Shown here piece by piece: positions 44,362 to 55,439 of a stretch of 64,000 bases of DNA (positions are counted from its first letter, which is position 1; every line of letters starts with the position of its first letter). This DNA is from Allolobophora icterica (taxonomy: Eukaryota; Annelida; Clitellata; Crassiclitellata; Lumbricidae): NCBI GenBank assembly GCA_963556255.1, contig OY744606.1, forward strand, positions 79,088,141-79,152,140. The letters run 5' to 3'. Under the pieces are notes generated by a model that saw nothing but the letters and a program-made list of their open reading frames with translations, had not been told where the DNA came from and did no database searches. A program made the position numbers and the translations under genes.

Positions 44362-44626
44362 CAGTGTTTCCCAATCTTTCTTGGATACGGAACCCTTTTG
44401 ACTTACAAATTTTTTGACGGAACCCCGACCTAAACACAACATATTCTGTTACAATATTTTTAAACAGTGATCGAGGTAAGGACAGTTTCAATTAATAAAA
44501 ATTAGATCATAAAATGTTTTAAATGATTTATAATGTAACAACACATTAAAACATCACTTATCCAATTGCTTCACGGAACCCTTGCACTCCCCTAGGGTTC
44601 CGCGGAACCAACTTTGGGAAACACTG
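44362..44626. mobile_element. hAT MITE (265 bp)
   Basis: Ends CAGTGTTTCCCAATCTTTCT and (reverse complement) CAGTGTTTCCCAAAGTTGGT. Flanks TTCTAGAT (44354-44361) and TACTAGAT (44627-44634) agree at 7 of 8. Internal GGAACCC and GGTTCCGCGGAACC dyads; no coding. Confidence 0.93.
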
Positions 44627-44639
44627 TACTAGATTGACC

Positions 44640-45365
44640 TGATTACGGCTTGGTTTTGGTATACCATCGGTTGATACCTTGTGCATTAGACACCGGCGCA
44701 ATAGAAGTTACTAATTACAATTACAATTACAATTACAATTATGGTAACAAAGACTGTTGAAGGAAATTATTTTTGGTTTAATAAGCTCCAAATACAGATC
44801 TCATTGTCCTTACGACGTAATTCCCATAGCATCGTCAAATTAAATTTTAAGCGCGCTTGGCGAATAAATAGAGTTTAATCAAAGCTCCTTAAAGGTGTCT
44901 AAAGAGGACATAGCATTTTCCAGTGTTCAACGATATTTTGTGTCGCCAAAGACATTTACGTCGACCAAGCGTTGTTTAAAATAATATTTCCATTAATCGT
45001 TGACTTGATTCCAACAGTTTAACGAAATCTCATCCTATTTTTCTTATTACTAGTTTTTGTGATATTCTGTTAAACGACCTCTCGCGGCAACAATATCCGC
45101 GTTCTTCCAGGAATCAGCTTATGTCCGAACTTACTGATCGTCGGTTTGTATCAAGATACTTAGTATAGCGCATTTGCTCTACCACACAAAAGATTAAAAG
45201 CGGGTTTAAAAATATTTCAGTTTTCAGATGTTCGAAAAAACACTTTTTCACTTCGAACTACATTGATGCAACGTGTTCTTCCGATAGCAGTATCCTTTAT
45301 ATACTCAAAGTTTACCCCACGCATGTTGGTCTTGTTTCTTTTTAACGACGCTGTTTCATAACAAA
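44640..45365. repeat. Large dispersed unit, copy D
   Basis: GGTTTTGGTATACCATCGGT, GGCGAATAAATAGAGT (44860), CCTTAAAGGTGTCTAAAGAGG (44888) and ATTTACGTCGACCAAGCG match copies A-C. The middle third, including the TCA region, is missing: the copy jumps from CTCGCGGCAACA to TATCCGCGTTCTTCC at about 45095. Confidence 0.78.
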
Positions 45366-46262
45366 AAACAAAGTCAATTATTGTTTGTTTTTTTAATCCG
45401 AAGGTTAACGTCGTCCTATGACAACAATGGCCGTTGACGACAATTCAGAAATACAATGTACAGAAAACGATAAACTTATAGTGTCCGTATAACACCATTT
45501 AAAGGTGTCAAACATAAGCTTACGATATCAATAATGTCACATCATTTAAAGCAATAATGTTAGTTATAATACACATAGCTATAAAATGTTTTGATGCAAA
45601 TTTAAACAGTACTTTGCAACTATAGTCACTCGCAAGAAATATTTTAACAACTTCAGATGCACAGTACATATAATTATATTTATTACATTATATTTTTATT
45701 TTTATTTTGAAATGTTAAATTGATTATTTCTTATTCCTCAGTTCAATGAAATCTTATGGCAATATCTACCACTACAATCATATCATGTACTCGTATATAT
45801 CAATTGTTGGTATTGGAATATAGTATATATAACATCACGTAAGCATGTTTTAAAGGTGTCTAAAGTGTCGTTGGCTTTGTCTTTGCATTTTACGTGTTTA
45901 ACGACATCTAGTGCCTACTGGAACCGTTGATTCGACCTTAAATAACCCATAGTGAAACTTTAATCGCTTTCCCAGCAGAACATTGCCGACCCTTTTAAAT
46001 CTTCCTTTTAGCGACATCTCTCGACGACATCGTACGTTGATTTCAATTCGTACATCGATCACATGAACAATTGCACAAACATCATGCACATTACACTATG
46101 CAAGTTGCTAGCATAGTTACTCTTTTAAACTGTTGAAGTAGCTAACGTATTAAAATGTCAGTTTCACACCTACTAACAGAGTATCACTGAAAATGGTACA
46201 TTAATGAAACATATCTAACAGGATTTTTGTTTTAAATGTATGCACCACATCCAACGTTATTG
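45366..46262. repeat. Further copies of the dispersed modules (unit E)
   Basis: CCATTTAAAGGTGTCAAAC (45496), TTTTAAAGGTGTCTAAAGTG (45847), GTTTAACGACATCTAGTGCC (45896), CAGAACATTGCCGACC (45977) and TTTTAGCGACATCTCTCGAC (46008). Parallel to 30085-30330 and 43566-43950. Confidence 0.72.
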
Positions 46263-46445
46263 TAGGACTAGCTGTAAACCCGTGAAAAATCACGGTATAT
46301 ATAAAAAAAACAATTATTATTGCAGTGATAACAATAACGTCATATTATAGGCCTATAGCCGTCGTCAAGACAACCGTCAAGACAACCGTCGCCAAGGCGG
46401 CAGTGTAGTGACGTCACAATAGTGTTTGTTTACGGGACAGACAGG
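46263..46445. other. Unclassified insert
   Basis: Starts near GGACTAGCTGTAAACCCGTG with the short dyad CCGTGAAAAATCACGG, and contains three copies of GTCAAGACAACCGTC-like sequence. It interrupts the dispersed-repeat landscape. Neither ends nor target duplication could be set. Confidence 0.4.
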
Positions 46446-46565
46446 CGTACAACGGTTATTATGTAAGTTGATGAGATGTCGTTAAACTGTTGGAATCCAA
46501 CCAATAAATAAAAGAAATATTACACAACAACGCAAGGTTGACATCAAGAACTCTGGCATTCACAA
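46446..46565. repeat. Inverted copy of the dispersed core
   Basis: ATGAGATGTCGTTAAACTGT and AACAACGCAAGGTTGACATC are reverse complements of the order seen at 28905-28985 and 41315-41400. All other large copies are in the direct orientation. Confidence 0.75.
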
Positions 46566-47215
46566 AACCAATACGTAGATACTCAGTAACCAATACATCT
46601 ATAGGCCTAATACATGTGACTCTTACTGACATGAGATTTTCTGTGAGGAATTTACTCAGTGGTGAATCTAAGCTGAAGCTAATGTGCACTGCGCTATCAT
46701 TACCTGCTTTTCGCAGCAGGAAGTAGCATTTCTGCAAGAGTATGCATGGCTTATGAGACTAGTTGCGGCTGCATTAGGTGTCCTCCAGCGTGGCAAGGAG
46801 TCACGCCCTGGGTTTGAGTGCCATCACTGCAGAAACTAAAAATCAAGTTAAATGCATTGGCAATTACATTGACTAAACCTCTTCATGCTGCACTATTGAC
46901 GGAAATCAATAAACTATTTGGTCGTCTTTTTGACGACAGTGAATTCCTAATAGCAGATTGACGGCATAATTATAAAGCACTATTTGTTTGTTTCAAGGTT
47001 TAACGTCATATGACATCAAAGGTCGTTGACGAGAATTTAAAGGCATAGGAGTGCAGTGAAAATGAATTTATAGAATCCGAGAGATCCCATTTAAAGGTGT
47101 CAAAGCGGAACTCGTCCAAATTTGCTCAGTAATTTCGGATATGTTGGATTAACACTAATGTTTGTGGTACGTGCCAGACTTATTCGTCGGTGTTAACAAG
47201 GATCTCGTGCTTTTA

Positions 47216-47720
47216 ACGGGTATTTTGTTCGCAAGTCGCCTTGACCAACATCACTGCATCAGGCCCATACTTCTGATGCTCGACCGAGTATGAACCATAC
47301 GGGCCACGCACGCCGCCTTAGGCCGGGTGGTTACGTCTCGGCGGAGGACGACTGAGGAGGGTCATTGAAGTGACCTCGACCGTTAGTCACTGGTGAAGCT
47401 TTAATCTACCGACCCGAGGACCCCGGGTATACCGAATGCCTGTTCTACGTACTCCTTGCGCTTCAAAGAATAGCCTGACGTGCGTTATCTTCTACCAATG
47501 AGGGACTGCTCAGTGGCAGCATCACCGTGTGCTGCGAGCGCTGTCGCCTGTCTCCGCTCTACTCTATCGACGCAACTCGGCTCAGAGACTCTGAACATCC
47601 GTGCCATCTGCCGACGGAAGTCCGCTGGTTGGTTCTACGTGTGTGCGTGGGCCCACCATTGGTGACTCTTCCAGCTCACTGTGCATTGTTTTGCTAACTG
47701 GTGTAAAATTTTCGTTCGTA
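47216..47720. other. GC-rich insert of unknown type
   Basis: About 0.5 kb of clearly higher GC than its surroundings (for example CGCACGCCGCCTTAGGCCGG) with no paralogue in the first copy of the repeat. The minus strand has a short open stretch upstream of the microsatellite. No motif was recognised. Confidence 0.4.
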
Positions 47721-47775
47721 ATGACAACAACAAATAGGCTGTGAGGTTCTAAAAGGCGCTTCATAAAGTATCCAG

Positions 47776-47968
47776 ATGCATACACAGATACATACATACA
47801 TACATACATACATACATACATACATACATACATACATACATACATACATACATACATACATACATACATACATGCATGCATGCATGCATACATACATACA
47901 TACATACATACATACATACATACATACATACATACATACATACATACATACATACATACATACATACA
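47776..47968. repeat. TACA tetranucleotide microsatellite
   Basis: TACATACA with a short GCATGCAT island. Confidence 0.97.
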
Positions 47969-48309
47969 AATTCATTGTTTAACTACATTAAAAATCCATT
48001 TAACTATGTCTCTGATCCATTGTATTATGATTAGAAGGTATTTGTCTGTCTCCAGGTTCTATACAACTAAAACTACGGAATTTCTGAAAATAAAGTGTAA
48101 GTGGGAATCGTTTAAAAGGTGTCTTTAATTTTTATTGTTTACCGCCATCTTGTGGCTGTGGCGGCCGTAAACGTCTATTTCGCTTAACCTGCCCTGTCAT
48201 GAACATATAGCTAGTCGATCGAGAGCAGTGAATTAATATATTCGTTTATCTTTCATTTAAAGGTGTCTAAGGAGAGTTTGCATCATCCTACAGTATCTAT
48301 TTATTTTAT

Positions 48310-48526
48310 TCCGGATATTTCTATAGCGCCTCTCGAAGTCAACTACTACTCAGAGGCGCTCCCGACTACAGCATTTGATACTGTGCCGGAATTTTCACAC
48401 CGAAGCGCCACGAGCAATTGCGAGTGAAGGACTTGCCGAAGGTCCGTACGCAGCGGCTAGAGTGGGATTCGAACCTGCAACCCTCAGGTCACAAGGCGCC
48501 GAACTTACCACTGAGCCACCACGCAA
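48310..48526 (-). mobile_element. tRNA-derived SINE with L2-type 3' tail
   Basis: Minus strand from 48526: GCGTGGTGGCTCAGTGGTAA (box A TGGCTCAGTGG) and GGTTCGAATCCCAC (box B) at tRNA spacing, then a body of about 100 bp. The 3' hairpin AGCGCCTCTGA...GAGAGGCGCT with ATAGAAATAT follows. The tail matches that of the L2/CR1-like LINE at 25686 and the remnant at 20911. Confidence 0.85.
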
Positions 48527-48901
48527 GAATCATATGATTGCGAGGGCTGTTGACGTCGACCTTATCTTATCGTTGCTATTTAAGGACGATGTGTCATAAT
48601 TAACGAAGATGATCAGCGTTGCCCTCCCCTCTGTTAAGGTTCGGGACTGACTCAACTTGAAAGCGAAATTGCGGAATTACAGCGTTTTGTTGAGTTTATT
48701 TCATGCTAGAAATGAAATGAATATTTTGGTATTTTGTTTCGCTGTCTTCATAGTCGGATTTTAGCATTTATCCTGGTGTAGTAATTTTTTATCGAATAAA
48801 AACTTCTTACATTAAATGAACTATTTTTGTTTCTGTGGCGCAGTAATATTACGAATGATTTGTCTGTCTCTGCAGTTGATCAGCTGTGCACTAAGACCTT
48901 A

Positions 48902-49359
48902 GGGGCCATCCATATATTACGTACGCAAAAATCCTGGAAAATTGGACCCCTCCCTGTTCCCAAGCGTACTTTTTTCCACCCCCCACCTGCGTACGTAAAT
49001 TTGACGCACCCCCAGACCAGCTGCAGAATGTGTCAGTTACACAGGTCCAGGCAGCGACTGTCTGCACTTTAGGCCAGATTGAAGGAGGAGTAATCCATGG
49101 ACTCACTGTTGAGTTGTGTGATCGTTTAATAATAGCGTTCAGAGGTAAGGTGGTATGCAAGTGACACCTCTCCCACAGTTCTACTTCCTCTGTAGTACCA
49201 GATAGCTGGAAAGACTGAACTCTAGCTCACTTGAAGGCCTGTCAATTTGCGTACGTACATTATCAGTAGACCCCACCCCCTCCCATTCGCAAGCGTACGC
49301 AAGCACATGCATTTCGGTTCTTCCTCCCCTCCATGCGTACGTAACATTTGGATTTCCCC
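48902..49359. mobile_element. MITE (458 bp) with TTA duplication, Harbinger-like
   Basis: The left end GGGGCCATCCATATATTACG and the reverse complement of the right end GGGGAAATCCAAATGTTACG match over about 28 bp with few differences, both continuing TACGC. TTA flanks both sides (48899-48901 and 49360-49362). Several ACGTACGC/GCGTACG motifs and C-runs lie inside. No transposase. A 3-bp TTA duplication points to PIF/Harbinger, though other families are possible. Confidence 0.75.
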
Positions 49360-49362
49360 TTA

Positions 49363-49887
49363 CTTAAGTTCAAGTCAGTCAAGTTAGCGATAATTATTAT
49401 TATTATTATAACAGTGACAATAATCAGGTAAGTAAGTAACAAACTAAGTGCACTTGAGTGAAGTAGGTACAGCAGTCATTATAACAGTAGAGAAATTAGA
49501 ATAAGACATGTAAACAAATGTAGATATATACAACTTGACCAGTTAAACATCAACACCAGACTATTTTAAGAACATCAACTTTTTAGTTGTTTCTTTAAAA
49601 CATAGAGATATAATGGGCAAAGAGAAACAAATGCTATGCATAGGCATAGCCTATGCTCCATTTACCCCATTTGGTGAGGAAGGGAGATATAGTGTTCTGT
49701 TTTCTGGTTTGTCTTTTATTACACTTTTACCAGCTAGTCTGAATAGAAGAAATGGATCATTTTGGCAGTTTTTGGTGTTTTCTGGATCTTCAATTTCCAA
49801 AATTTCCTCTACAAATTTTATTTTTTTATCTCGCTTTATCTGTTTTCATTTACTACATATAACATCTGCGGTTTACATGTATTTCAG
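49363..49887. other. Upstream region of the OTU-hAT gene
   Basis: AT-rich. A frame opens at 49613 but has no family pattern. Any upstream exon or terminal inverted repeat of the transposon was not recognised. Confidence 0.4.
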
Positions 49888-50045
49888 CCTTTTCAGATAA
49901 TTTCGACAATTATATTGTAAAGACTGTGGCTGCAGATGGCAACTGCTTATTTGCCAGCATTGCTGATCAACTGTCTCATCCAATGTCATTTCAAAGCAAC
50001 ATTCGTGCAGCTGTAGTTTCCTACATGAGAAATAATATGACAGTG
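49888..50045 (+). CDS. OTU-hAT gene, exon with OTU catalytic Cys box
   Basis: Follows the acceptor ATGTATTTCAG and ends GTG|GTTAGT in phase 0. It encodes DNFDNYIVKTVAADGNCLFA and SIADQLSHPM. The D-G-N-C-L-F box carries the nucleophilic cysteine of OTU-family deubiquitinating proteases; I/L-x-R-x2-V...Y follows as in that family. No ATG precedes in frame in this exon, so at least one upstream exon is expected. The start could be 49888 or 49897, both after an AG. Confidence 0.65.
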
Positions 50046-50337
50046 GTTAGTTTACTGAATACGTACACCGTCATTACTTCATCGTCATCAGTATTCGTTT
50101 TCAAAGAATTAAATGCTTTATATCAGAATATGATCTGTTATGTTTATTTGCTAAAAACTATATGAAATGAAGTTTGTTATGAAAGGAATATTTTGGAAAA
50201 ATTTCAGTTAAAATCCTCTAATAACAACAAAAACGCATTTGTTACAATGGGTTTGCCTTACCATACTGAATCACTGATGATTTTAATTTCTCTTGTTTTT
50301 GGTCATCAGTGTTATTGCTAGATGCTACTATAGGTAG

Positions 50338-50677
50338 TGGTTGCATACATGGTTACAGGAAGATGGTGCAAGTCTGAACTCAAACTATAGCTTTGACAAA
50401 AAGTCTAGTCAACGAAAAGATCGAGTAATCATCAGTAATGGCCGTTTTACAGAAGAATATCTGAATGACTTGTCCACAGATGGCTTCTGGGGAGACGGAA
50501 ATGTATTGTCTGCTGCATGCCTTCTGTATCAACGGCCTATACATGTTATACATAGAGATGAGCCAACTTGTATAATTGATGCACCAAGTTTGCCTGAGAA
50601 TGCTGATCCTATGCTGCTTGGTTATATTGGCTGTCACAGAGAAAAAGACCACTTTGTGTCACTGAAATGCAGAAAAG
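50338..50677 (+). CDS. OTU-hAT gene, exon with OTU catalytic His
   Basis: Acceptor TATAGGTAG, donor AAAAG|GTAATT (phase 1). It encodes WLHTWLQEDGAS, then DLSTDGFWGDGNVLSAACLL and ending HREKDHFVSLKCRK. W-G-D/G-x2-x2-L-x-A-x3-Y is the central OTU pattern, and the H in DHFVSL is the usual catalytic histidine. The exon joins the previous one in phase 0. Together they make an almost complete OTU core of about 165 residues. Confidence 0.7.
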
Positions 50678-51403
50678 GTAATTTTTCTTAATATTTAAAT
50701 AAACACTTGTAATAGACTTTACAGACTACAGGACATAATTTTTTATTACTTTAATGAATCCTGTGTTCTAATTTCTTCTCTTATTTTTATACCGTCTTGG
50801 CCTCTTTGTTGATTGGTTGCTATACTTAATCGGATTATAGCTGGTCATGTATCATTATCAAATGCTGTGCACAGTGCATTGTTTACTGTTGTTTAGTACT
50901 GTAAGTTATTGTTTAGTACTGTAAATGTGGTTGAACTGGGTTTATGCCCATACAGCGGAATCCTCTTGTGGTTGACCATGTTGCATTCTGGTGTTGCTGT
51001 TATTTAGTATGTTCACTTACATAACTGTTATTAATTTGAAAAAGTGATTAAATATTTATAAAAATGACCCCTAGACAAAAGGTTGTATTTCATGTCCACA
51101 AGTGTTAATTTTGATGGTGATGTGGAAGGAAGCGGAGTCTGTTTAAAATTATTTATAAGGTTTGAAAAGTTGTGAGCCTAACAAGGCTAACAGCTCTGAT
51201 GTCACAGTATAAAGACATTCAGATCTCCAAATTTTCAAATAACCATACATTGTTTGGTGCAGTTTGCCTTTCATTTTCATTTTTCCCCAAGACGTTTGAG
51301 CACATTACCTGACTGTCCAGTTCATTTACCGGACTCCTGGCAACTCCAGAAGTAGCAATACCTCAGCAGCAGTAAAATTAATGGATTTCTGTTTGTATTA
51401 CAG

Positions 51404-53580
51404 ATTGTACTCCAGTTGCAGCACAGATACTAACTCCTCTCAGTACAAAGTCATCGTTGTCAACAGACTCTATTCAGCTTCTGTTGCCTGTACTAAATAC
51501 TGCTACTACTTCAAGTGTTTCTGGTGATACAGCATTTTCTCCAGCAATTAACCTATGCAAACCAACTTCAGCTAATTCGGAAGTTCACACTGCTGTCACA
51601 CCCTTTGACATTGGGCCAACTTCATCAACAACCTCGGTGTCTTCAACATTCTTTGTTTATCCACCATTATTTGACCAAGTCACAAAAACTAGAAAAACGC
51701 TGGATGCTGAGATGAAAGTAAGATTTTTAAGAGAAAGTAGTTTCATACCAGGAAACTATAAGTTTCCCAAATCAAGTGGACGACAGTTTAACCCTGCCTG
51801 GGTAAAGCCATTTCCGTGGTTAAGATATTGTGTGCATTCAGATACTGCGTGATGTGCACCATGTTTTGTATTTTCCATTCACAATAAAAACAGTGAACTG
51901 ATTGATAGTCCTTTCACGGACTGGAAGAATGCAGTTGGAGAGAAAAGAGGCACACTAAATTCACACAGAAGAAGTGCAACTCATGAACAATCAGCAATAG
52001 CAGCTGAACACTTTTTGAAAATTGTGAGTGAAAAACATCCTGCTGTGACTGCTTGTCTGTCAAAGGCTTATGCTGAAAAAGTCAAGAGAAATCGACTTGT
52101 CCTGACTTCGCTGATAGACATCATATTTATCTGTGCACAAAGGGGATTTCCACTAAGAGGAGATTGGAATGATGATGAGAAAGCGGAGAACGGAAACTTT
52201 CTCTGTCTAGTGAACTGGGCAGCTAAAACAAATCCCACGCTGCTATCACATATCAATTCGGCACCACGTAATGCCACGTATTTATCTCCACAGACACAGA
52301 ATGAGTTGATATCATGCATTGAGGATGAAGTGAGACAGACAATAGTAGCTGATGCAAACAAATCACAGTTCATGAGCATAATGGCTGATGAAACAACGGA
52401 CTGCTCAACGAAACAGCAACTATCAATATGTCTCCGATATGTTAAGGGTCTTCCAATGGGGCAGTATGAAGTGTGTGAGGATTTTATAGGCTTTGCTGAG
52501 CTGCAGAAAGCAGATGCTGACACAATCACCCAGACAATTTTAAATAGCCTTGTGAAATGGGGAGTTGACACAACCAAAATACGTGGTAAAGGTTTTGATG
52601 GTGCCAGCACCATGAGTGGCCATGTCAGTGGTGTTCAATCTAGAATTGCCAAACTGCTTCCTGCTGCAAAGTATTTCACTCATTGCTTTAGTCATTGTCT
52701 GAACTTAGTTGTCGTTCACAGCTGTCAGGTAGTCATGATCCGTAATTTCATGGATTCATTCCAGAAAATTTCCTTCTTTTTGCGTGGCAGTGGTAAAAGG
52801 AAAAATATCCAGCGTTCGATTTTCAAAAACAACAGTGAAACCACTTCATTTGAACTATTATTCCATCCTGATGCGGCAAGTGTCAATGCTGCATTACAAT
52901 CTGGATTTAGAAGAGAAGTTCTTCCATCATTATGTGAAACGAGATGGTTATCTAGAGTCGATGCAGTAAGTACATTGATAGCTCGGTATGGTGATGTATA
53001 CGAGACTCTCGGTGAGATAGCACAAGAAAGAGGTAGTGGTGCTGCTGATGCAGAGGCTTACATGGAGACCATGAGCAGATTTGGCTGGCTTCTGGCTGCA
53101 GTTGTGTCTCAGTATATTTTGGCATTTATTCGCCCACTGTCAGTAAGCCTACAGAGTGAGAATTGTGATATTGTTGGCGCTCATGAAGAAGCACAAGAGC
53201 TCATTAATGTACTCGGTAAACAGCGAACAGATGATGTCTTCAAACATTTGTTTACGAAAGCCACTGCAATTGGAGTGAAGACCTTTGGTGATTCATTTAA
53301 GCCTGAGAAGCCAAGAACCTGCAGACTATCTCAAAAGCGACCAAATGCTGGAGAAAGTGATCAAAGTGAAGAGGAATATTTTCGACGCAATTGTTACTTC
53401 CCATTTCTTGATGAAACAGTTTCCCACCTGAAACAACGTTTTCCAAAAGATTTGAAGAACGCGCTTTTGGCATCACTTCTTGTGCCAACAAGTTTAAACA
53501 AGCTTTGTGATGAAGACGTTCAACTAATGAAAGAGGAGTTTAAAGATGATTTACCAAATCCTGAATCTTTTGAGCAAGAG
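51404..53580 (+). CDS. OTU-hAT gene, main transposase exon with one in-frame TGA
   Basis: Begins after TGTTTGTATTACAG; the split Asp codon (G|AT) restores the frame from the previous exon. A Ser/Thr-rich linker leads into a TTF-type zinc-finger region (KPFPWLRYCVHSD, then APC...FTDWKNAVGEKRGTLNSH). At 51850-51852 TGA interrupts this finger, and the same frame then stays open for 576 codons. The RNase-H-like hAT core shows ADETTDC, KGFDGASTMSG, CFSHCLNLVV and CETRWLSRVDAV in the right order. The donor GAG|GTAAAA is in phase 0. The closest family look is the ZMYM1/TTF-type hAT transposases common in metazoans. The TGA is most simply a recent nonsense mutation. Confidence 0.82.
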
Positions 53581-54140
53581 GTAAAAATTATTATTACTGG
53601 TACTTGTACGTCCTATTGTTTGATTTGTTTCATTCTTCACAGTCATTGTAAACTTTACTTTGTATTAAAAATTATTTTTTAAATGTTAGCTAATCAGCCA
53701 TCTTAATATTGAAATTCTTGTTTTACCTCTGAGTGTTACTATTAGGTATATTTTCAGTTGAAACGCTTTTAGCCAACACAGTAACACTTGCAACTTGGTG
53801 ACAAAAAGGAGAAAATGGCAAATAGGGCCTATAAAGTATATATGTAGCTAGGCGGATGCAGCAGAATTACTTTAAGATATGAACTTTACTTGTTGCCTTG
53901 CGATAGACTTCAAATGTGTTGAACTGTCGATTACTTACACTAATTTGAAGGGTGTTGTTCAGGCGGGTTTTGTTTTATTGTTTTCATGCAGTTTCGCTTA
54001 AGACTGTCAAGTGCTATATTTTTCGTGCAACATAAAACTTCAATCAATCTATTAATCAATTTTACGTTTATGTTTTACCTTATATGTTTGACGTTCTTCC
54101 ATGAATGTCTCTGCTATTGTGACCTTTGTGTGTTCTATAG

Positions 54141-54557
54141 GTAATGCGCTGGAAGGAGAAATTTCTAGAGGGAAATAATTACAGAAAGTTTGAAGGATTG
54201 GAGGTGACAACTAATAAGCTGGTGCAAGAAGACAAATATGTATTGCCAGCTACTCTAAAGGACACCCTTGTTGCATGCCAGGAAGTCTTCTACCCAAATA
54301 TTTTTACAATTCTGCAGCTTCTGCTTTGTTTACCGGTGGGGTCATGCTGTTGTGAGCGATCGTTTAGTGCTCTAAGACGTCTGAAGACGTTCAGTAGAAC
54401 AACAATGTCTCAAGATAGACTGAATGGCTTGGCATTGCCTTACGTTCATCAGAATATACAAATAAACATTGAGAACGTTATTAAGAGATGGGACAGCTCT
54501 GGCCATCGCAGAATCTATTTGGCATTCAGTGCGAAAAATGATGCGACACCATCATGA
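54141..54557 (+). CDS. OTU-hAT gene, last exon with hAT dimerisation domain
   Basis: Acceptor GTGTTCTATAG, phase 0, stop at 54555. The 138 residues include VFYPNIFTILQLLLCLPVGS, CERSFSALRRLKTFSRTTMS and LNGLALPYVH. This is the conserved C-terminal hAT domain; its E in the C-E-R-S-F-S box serves as the third catalytic residue in hAT enzymes. No poly-A signal is obvious just downstream. Confidence 0.85.
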   Translation, partial: VMRWKEKFLEGNNYRKFEGLEVTTNKLVQEDKYVLPATLKDTLVACQEVFYPNIFTILQLLLCLPVGSCCCERSFSALRRLKTFSRTTMSQDRLNGLALPYVHQNIQINIENVIKRWDSSGHRRIYLAFSAKNDATPS

Positions 54558-55015
54558 ATAAGTTATAACATGTTAATTTTAACACATTGATATTTTTAAT
54601 GTAATGTGTCAACCATAACTTAGCATATTGTACAAAAAAGATTTAAATTTTCAGTATTATCCTAAAGTCCAATTTCGTTTTGTTTTTTTTGTCGAATATT
54701 AAGAACTTACTTTTTATTTTGTTATATTACATCCTCTTGTGTGACACGACTTGTGTAGTGTTATGTAGTAAACTGTTACAGAAATGTGTTAATACATCTT
54801 AGAAGTTGGAACAAGTTGAACAACACAAATACAGTGCTGCAAAATCCACAAAAATGTATTGTTTACTTTAAATTTTGCTTTGGCTTCAGGTATGATCATA
54901 ATTGCAGACAGGCTTGTACAGAACATTCCACAACATGTTTAGGCACCACATAATCCTGCTTCTATTGGCTGCTTTTATCTGCTATAAAATGCTCTAAAAC
55001 TCACCTACGAGCATC
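54558..55015. other. Downstream of the OTU-hAT gene
   Basis: AT-rich, no gene. A clear terminal inverted repeat partner was not found. Confidence 0.4.
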
Positions 55016-55039
55016 TACAGTATAACAAATTTCTTGGGC

Positions 55040-55330
55040 TTATACCCCGACCCCACGTAAAGGGAAAGGGGATGGGCAGGGTTTGAAAAAGGGAAGGCAG
55101 GGAATAGGGTGGGGACGGGACGGGAAGGCAGGGGATGGGGATGGGGGACAAAAGGGGGAGGTAGGATAGGGTAGGGAACAGGAAAAGCGAGAGGGCAGGG
55201 AATGGGATGGGAAAGGAAGTGACAAAAGGGGTAAGGATAGGAAGCGAAGAGGGGAAGGGAGGGGGAGTGTGAACGGGGTAAAGGTAGGGAAGCTGAGAGG
55301 GCGGGGTTGGGGAGGGGATTTGCCTCGTCT
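55040..55330. repeat. G-rich GGGAAGGG/GGGGATGG simple repeat
   Basis: Purine-rich plus strand; it produces spurious Pro/Ser-rich frames on the minus strand. Just after it, CTCTGGCTACGGGCCTG (to 55354) looks like a hAT terminus, but no partner is seen. Confidence 0.85.
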
Positions 55331-55439
55331 TGATTTTGTCTCTGGCTACGGGCCTGTGCACCGTCCCATATATATATACAGTTTAGTAACATGTTAAAAT
55401 AATTAAAATAGTACTTTACGGCGTGTCTGCATTCCTTAT

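Larger units (their letters stand above)
46566..48780. repeat. Dispersed repeat copy paralogous to 4611-6010
   Basis: Collinear with the first copy, but split by the inserts at about 47216-48040 (GC-rich DNA plus TACA array) and 48325-48526 (SINE). AAAGGTGTC boxes at 47091, 48111 and 48256. Confidence 0.8.

Noticed and set aside
46263..46330. Helitron terminus
   Set aside because: A hairpin is present, but no TC start, CTRR end or target AT context could be assigned.
47582..47982. Frames repeating MYVC or IHTY
   Set aside because: Translation of the TACA tetranucleotide microsatellite; the same applies to 24506-24697.
48464..48526. Functional tRNA gene
   Set aside because: Box A and B are present, but the cloverleaf is imperfect and the sequence continues into a SINE body and LINE-type tail; the same holds for 40905-40975.
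49613..49900. Plus-strand 95-codon frame as the first exon of the OTU-hAT gene
   Set aside because: It ends in a stop before the OTU frame, is in a different frame, and lacks a donor leading to 49888.
51850..51852. In-frame TGA as a selenocysteine codon
   Set aside because: hAT transposases are not selenoproteins and no SECIS-like structure was recognised downstream; a nonsense mutation is simpler.
55330..55356. CTCTGGCTACGGGCCTG as the right terminus of a hAT element, possibly of the OTU-hAT gene
   Set aside because: No matching left terminus or 8-bp duplication was found upstream of 49888 or near 55010.
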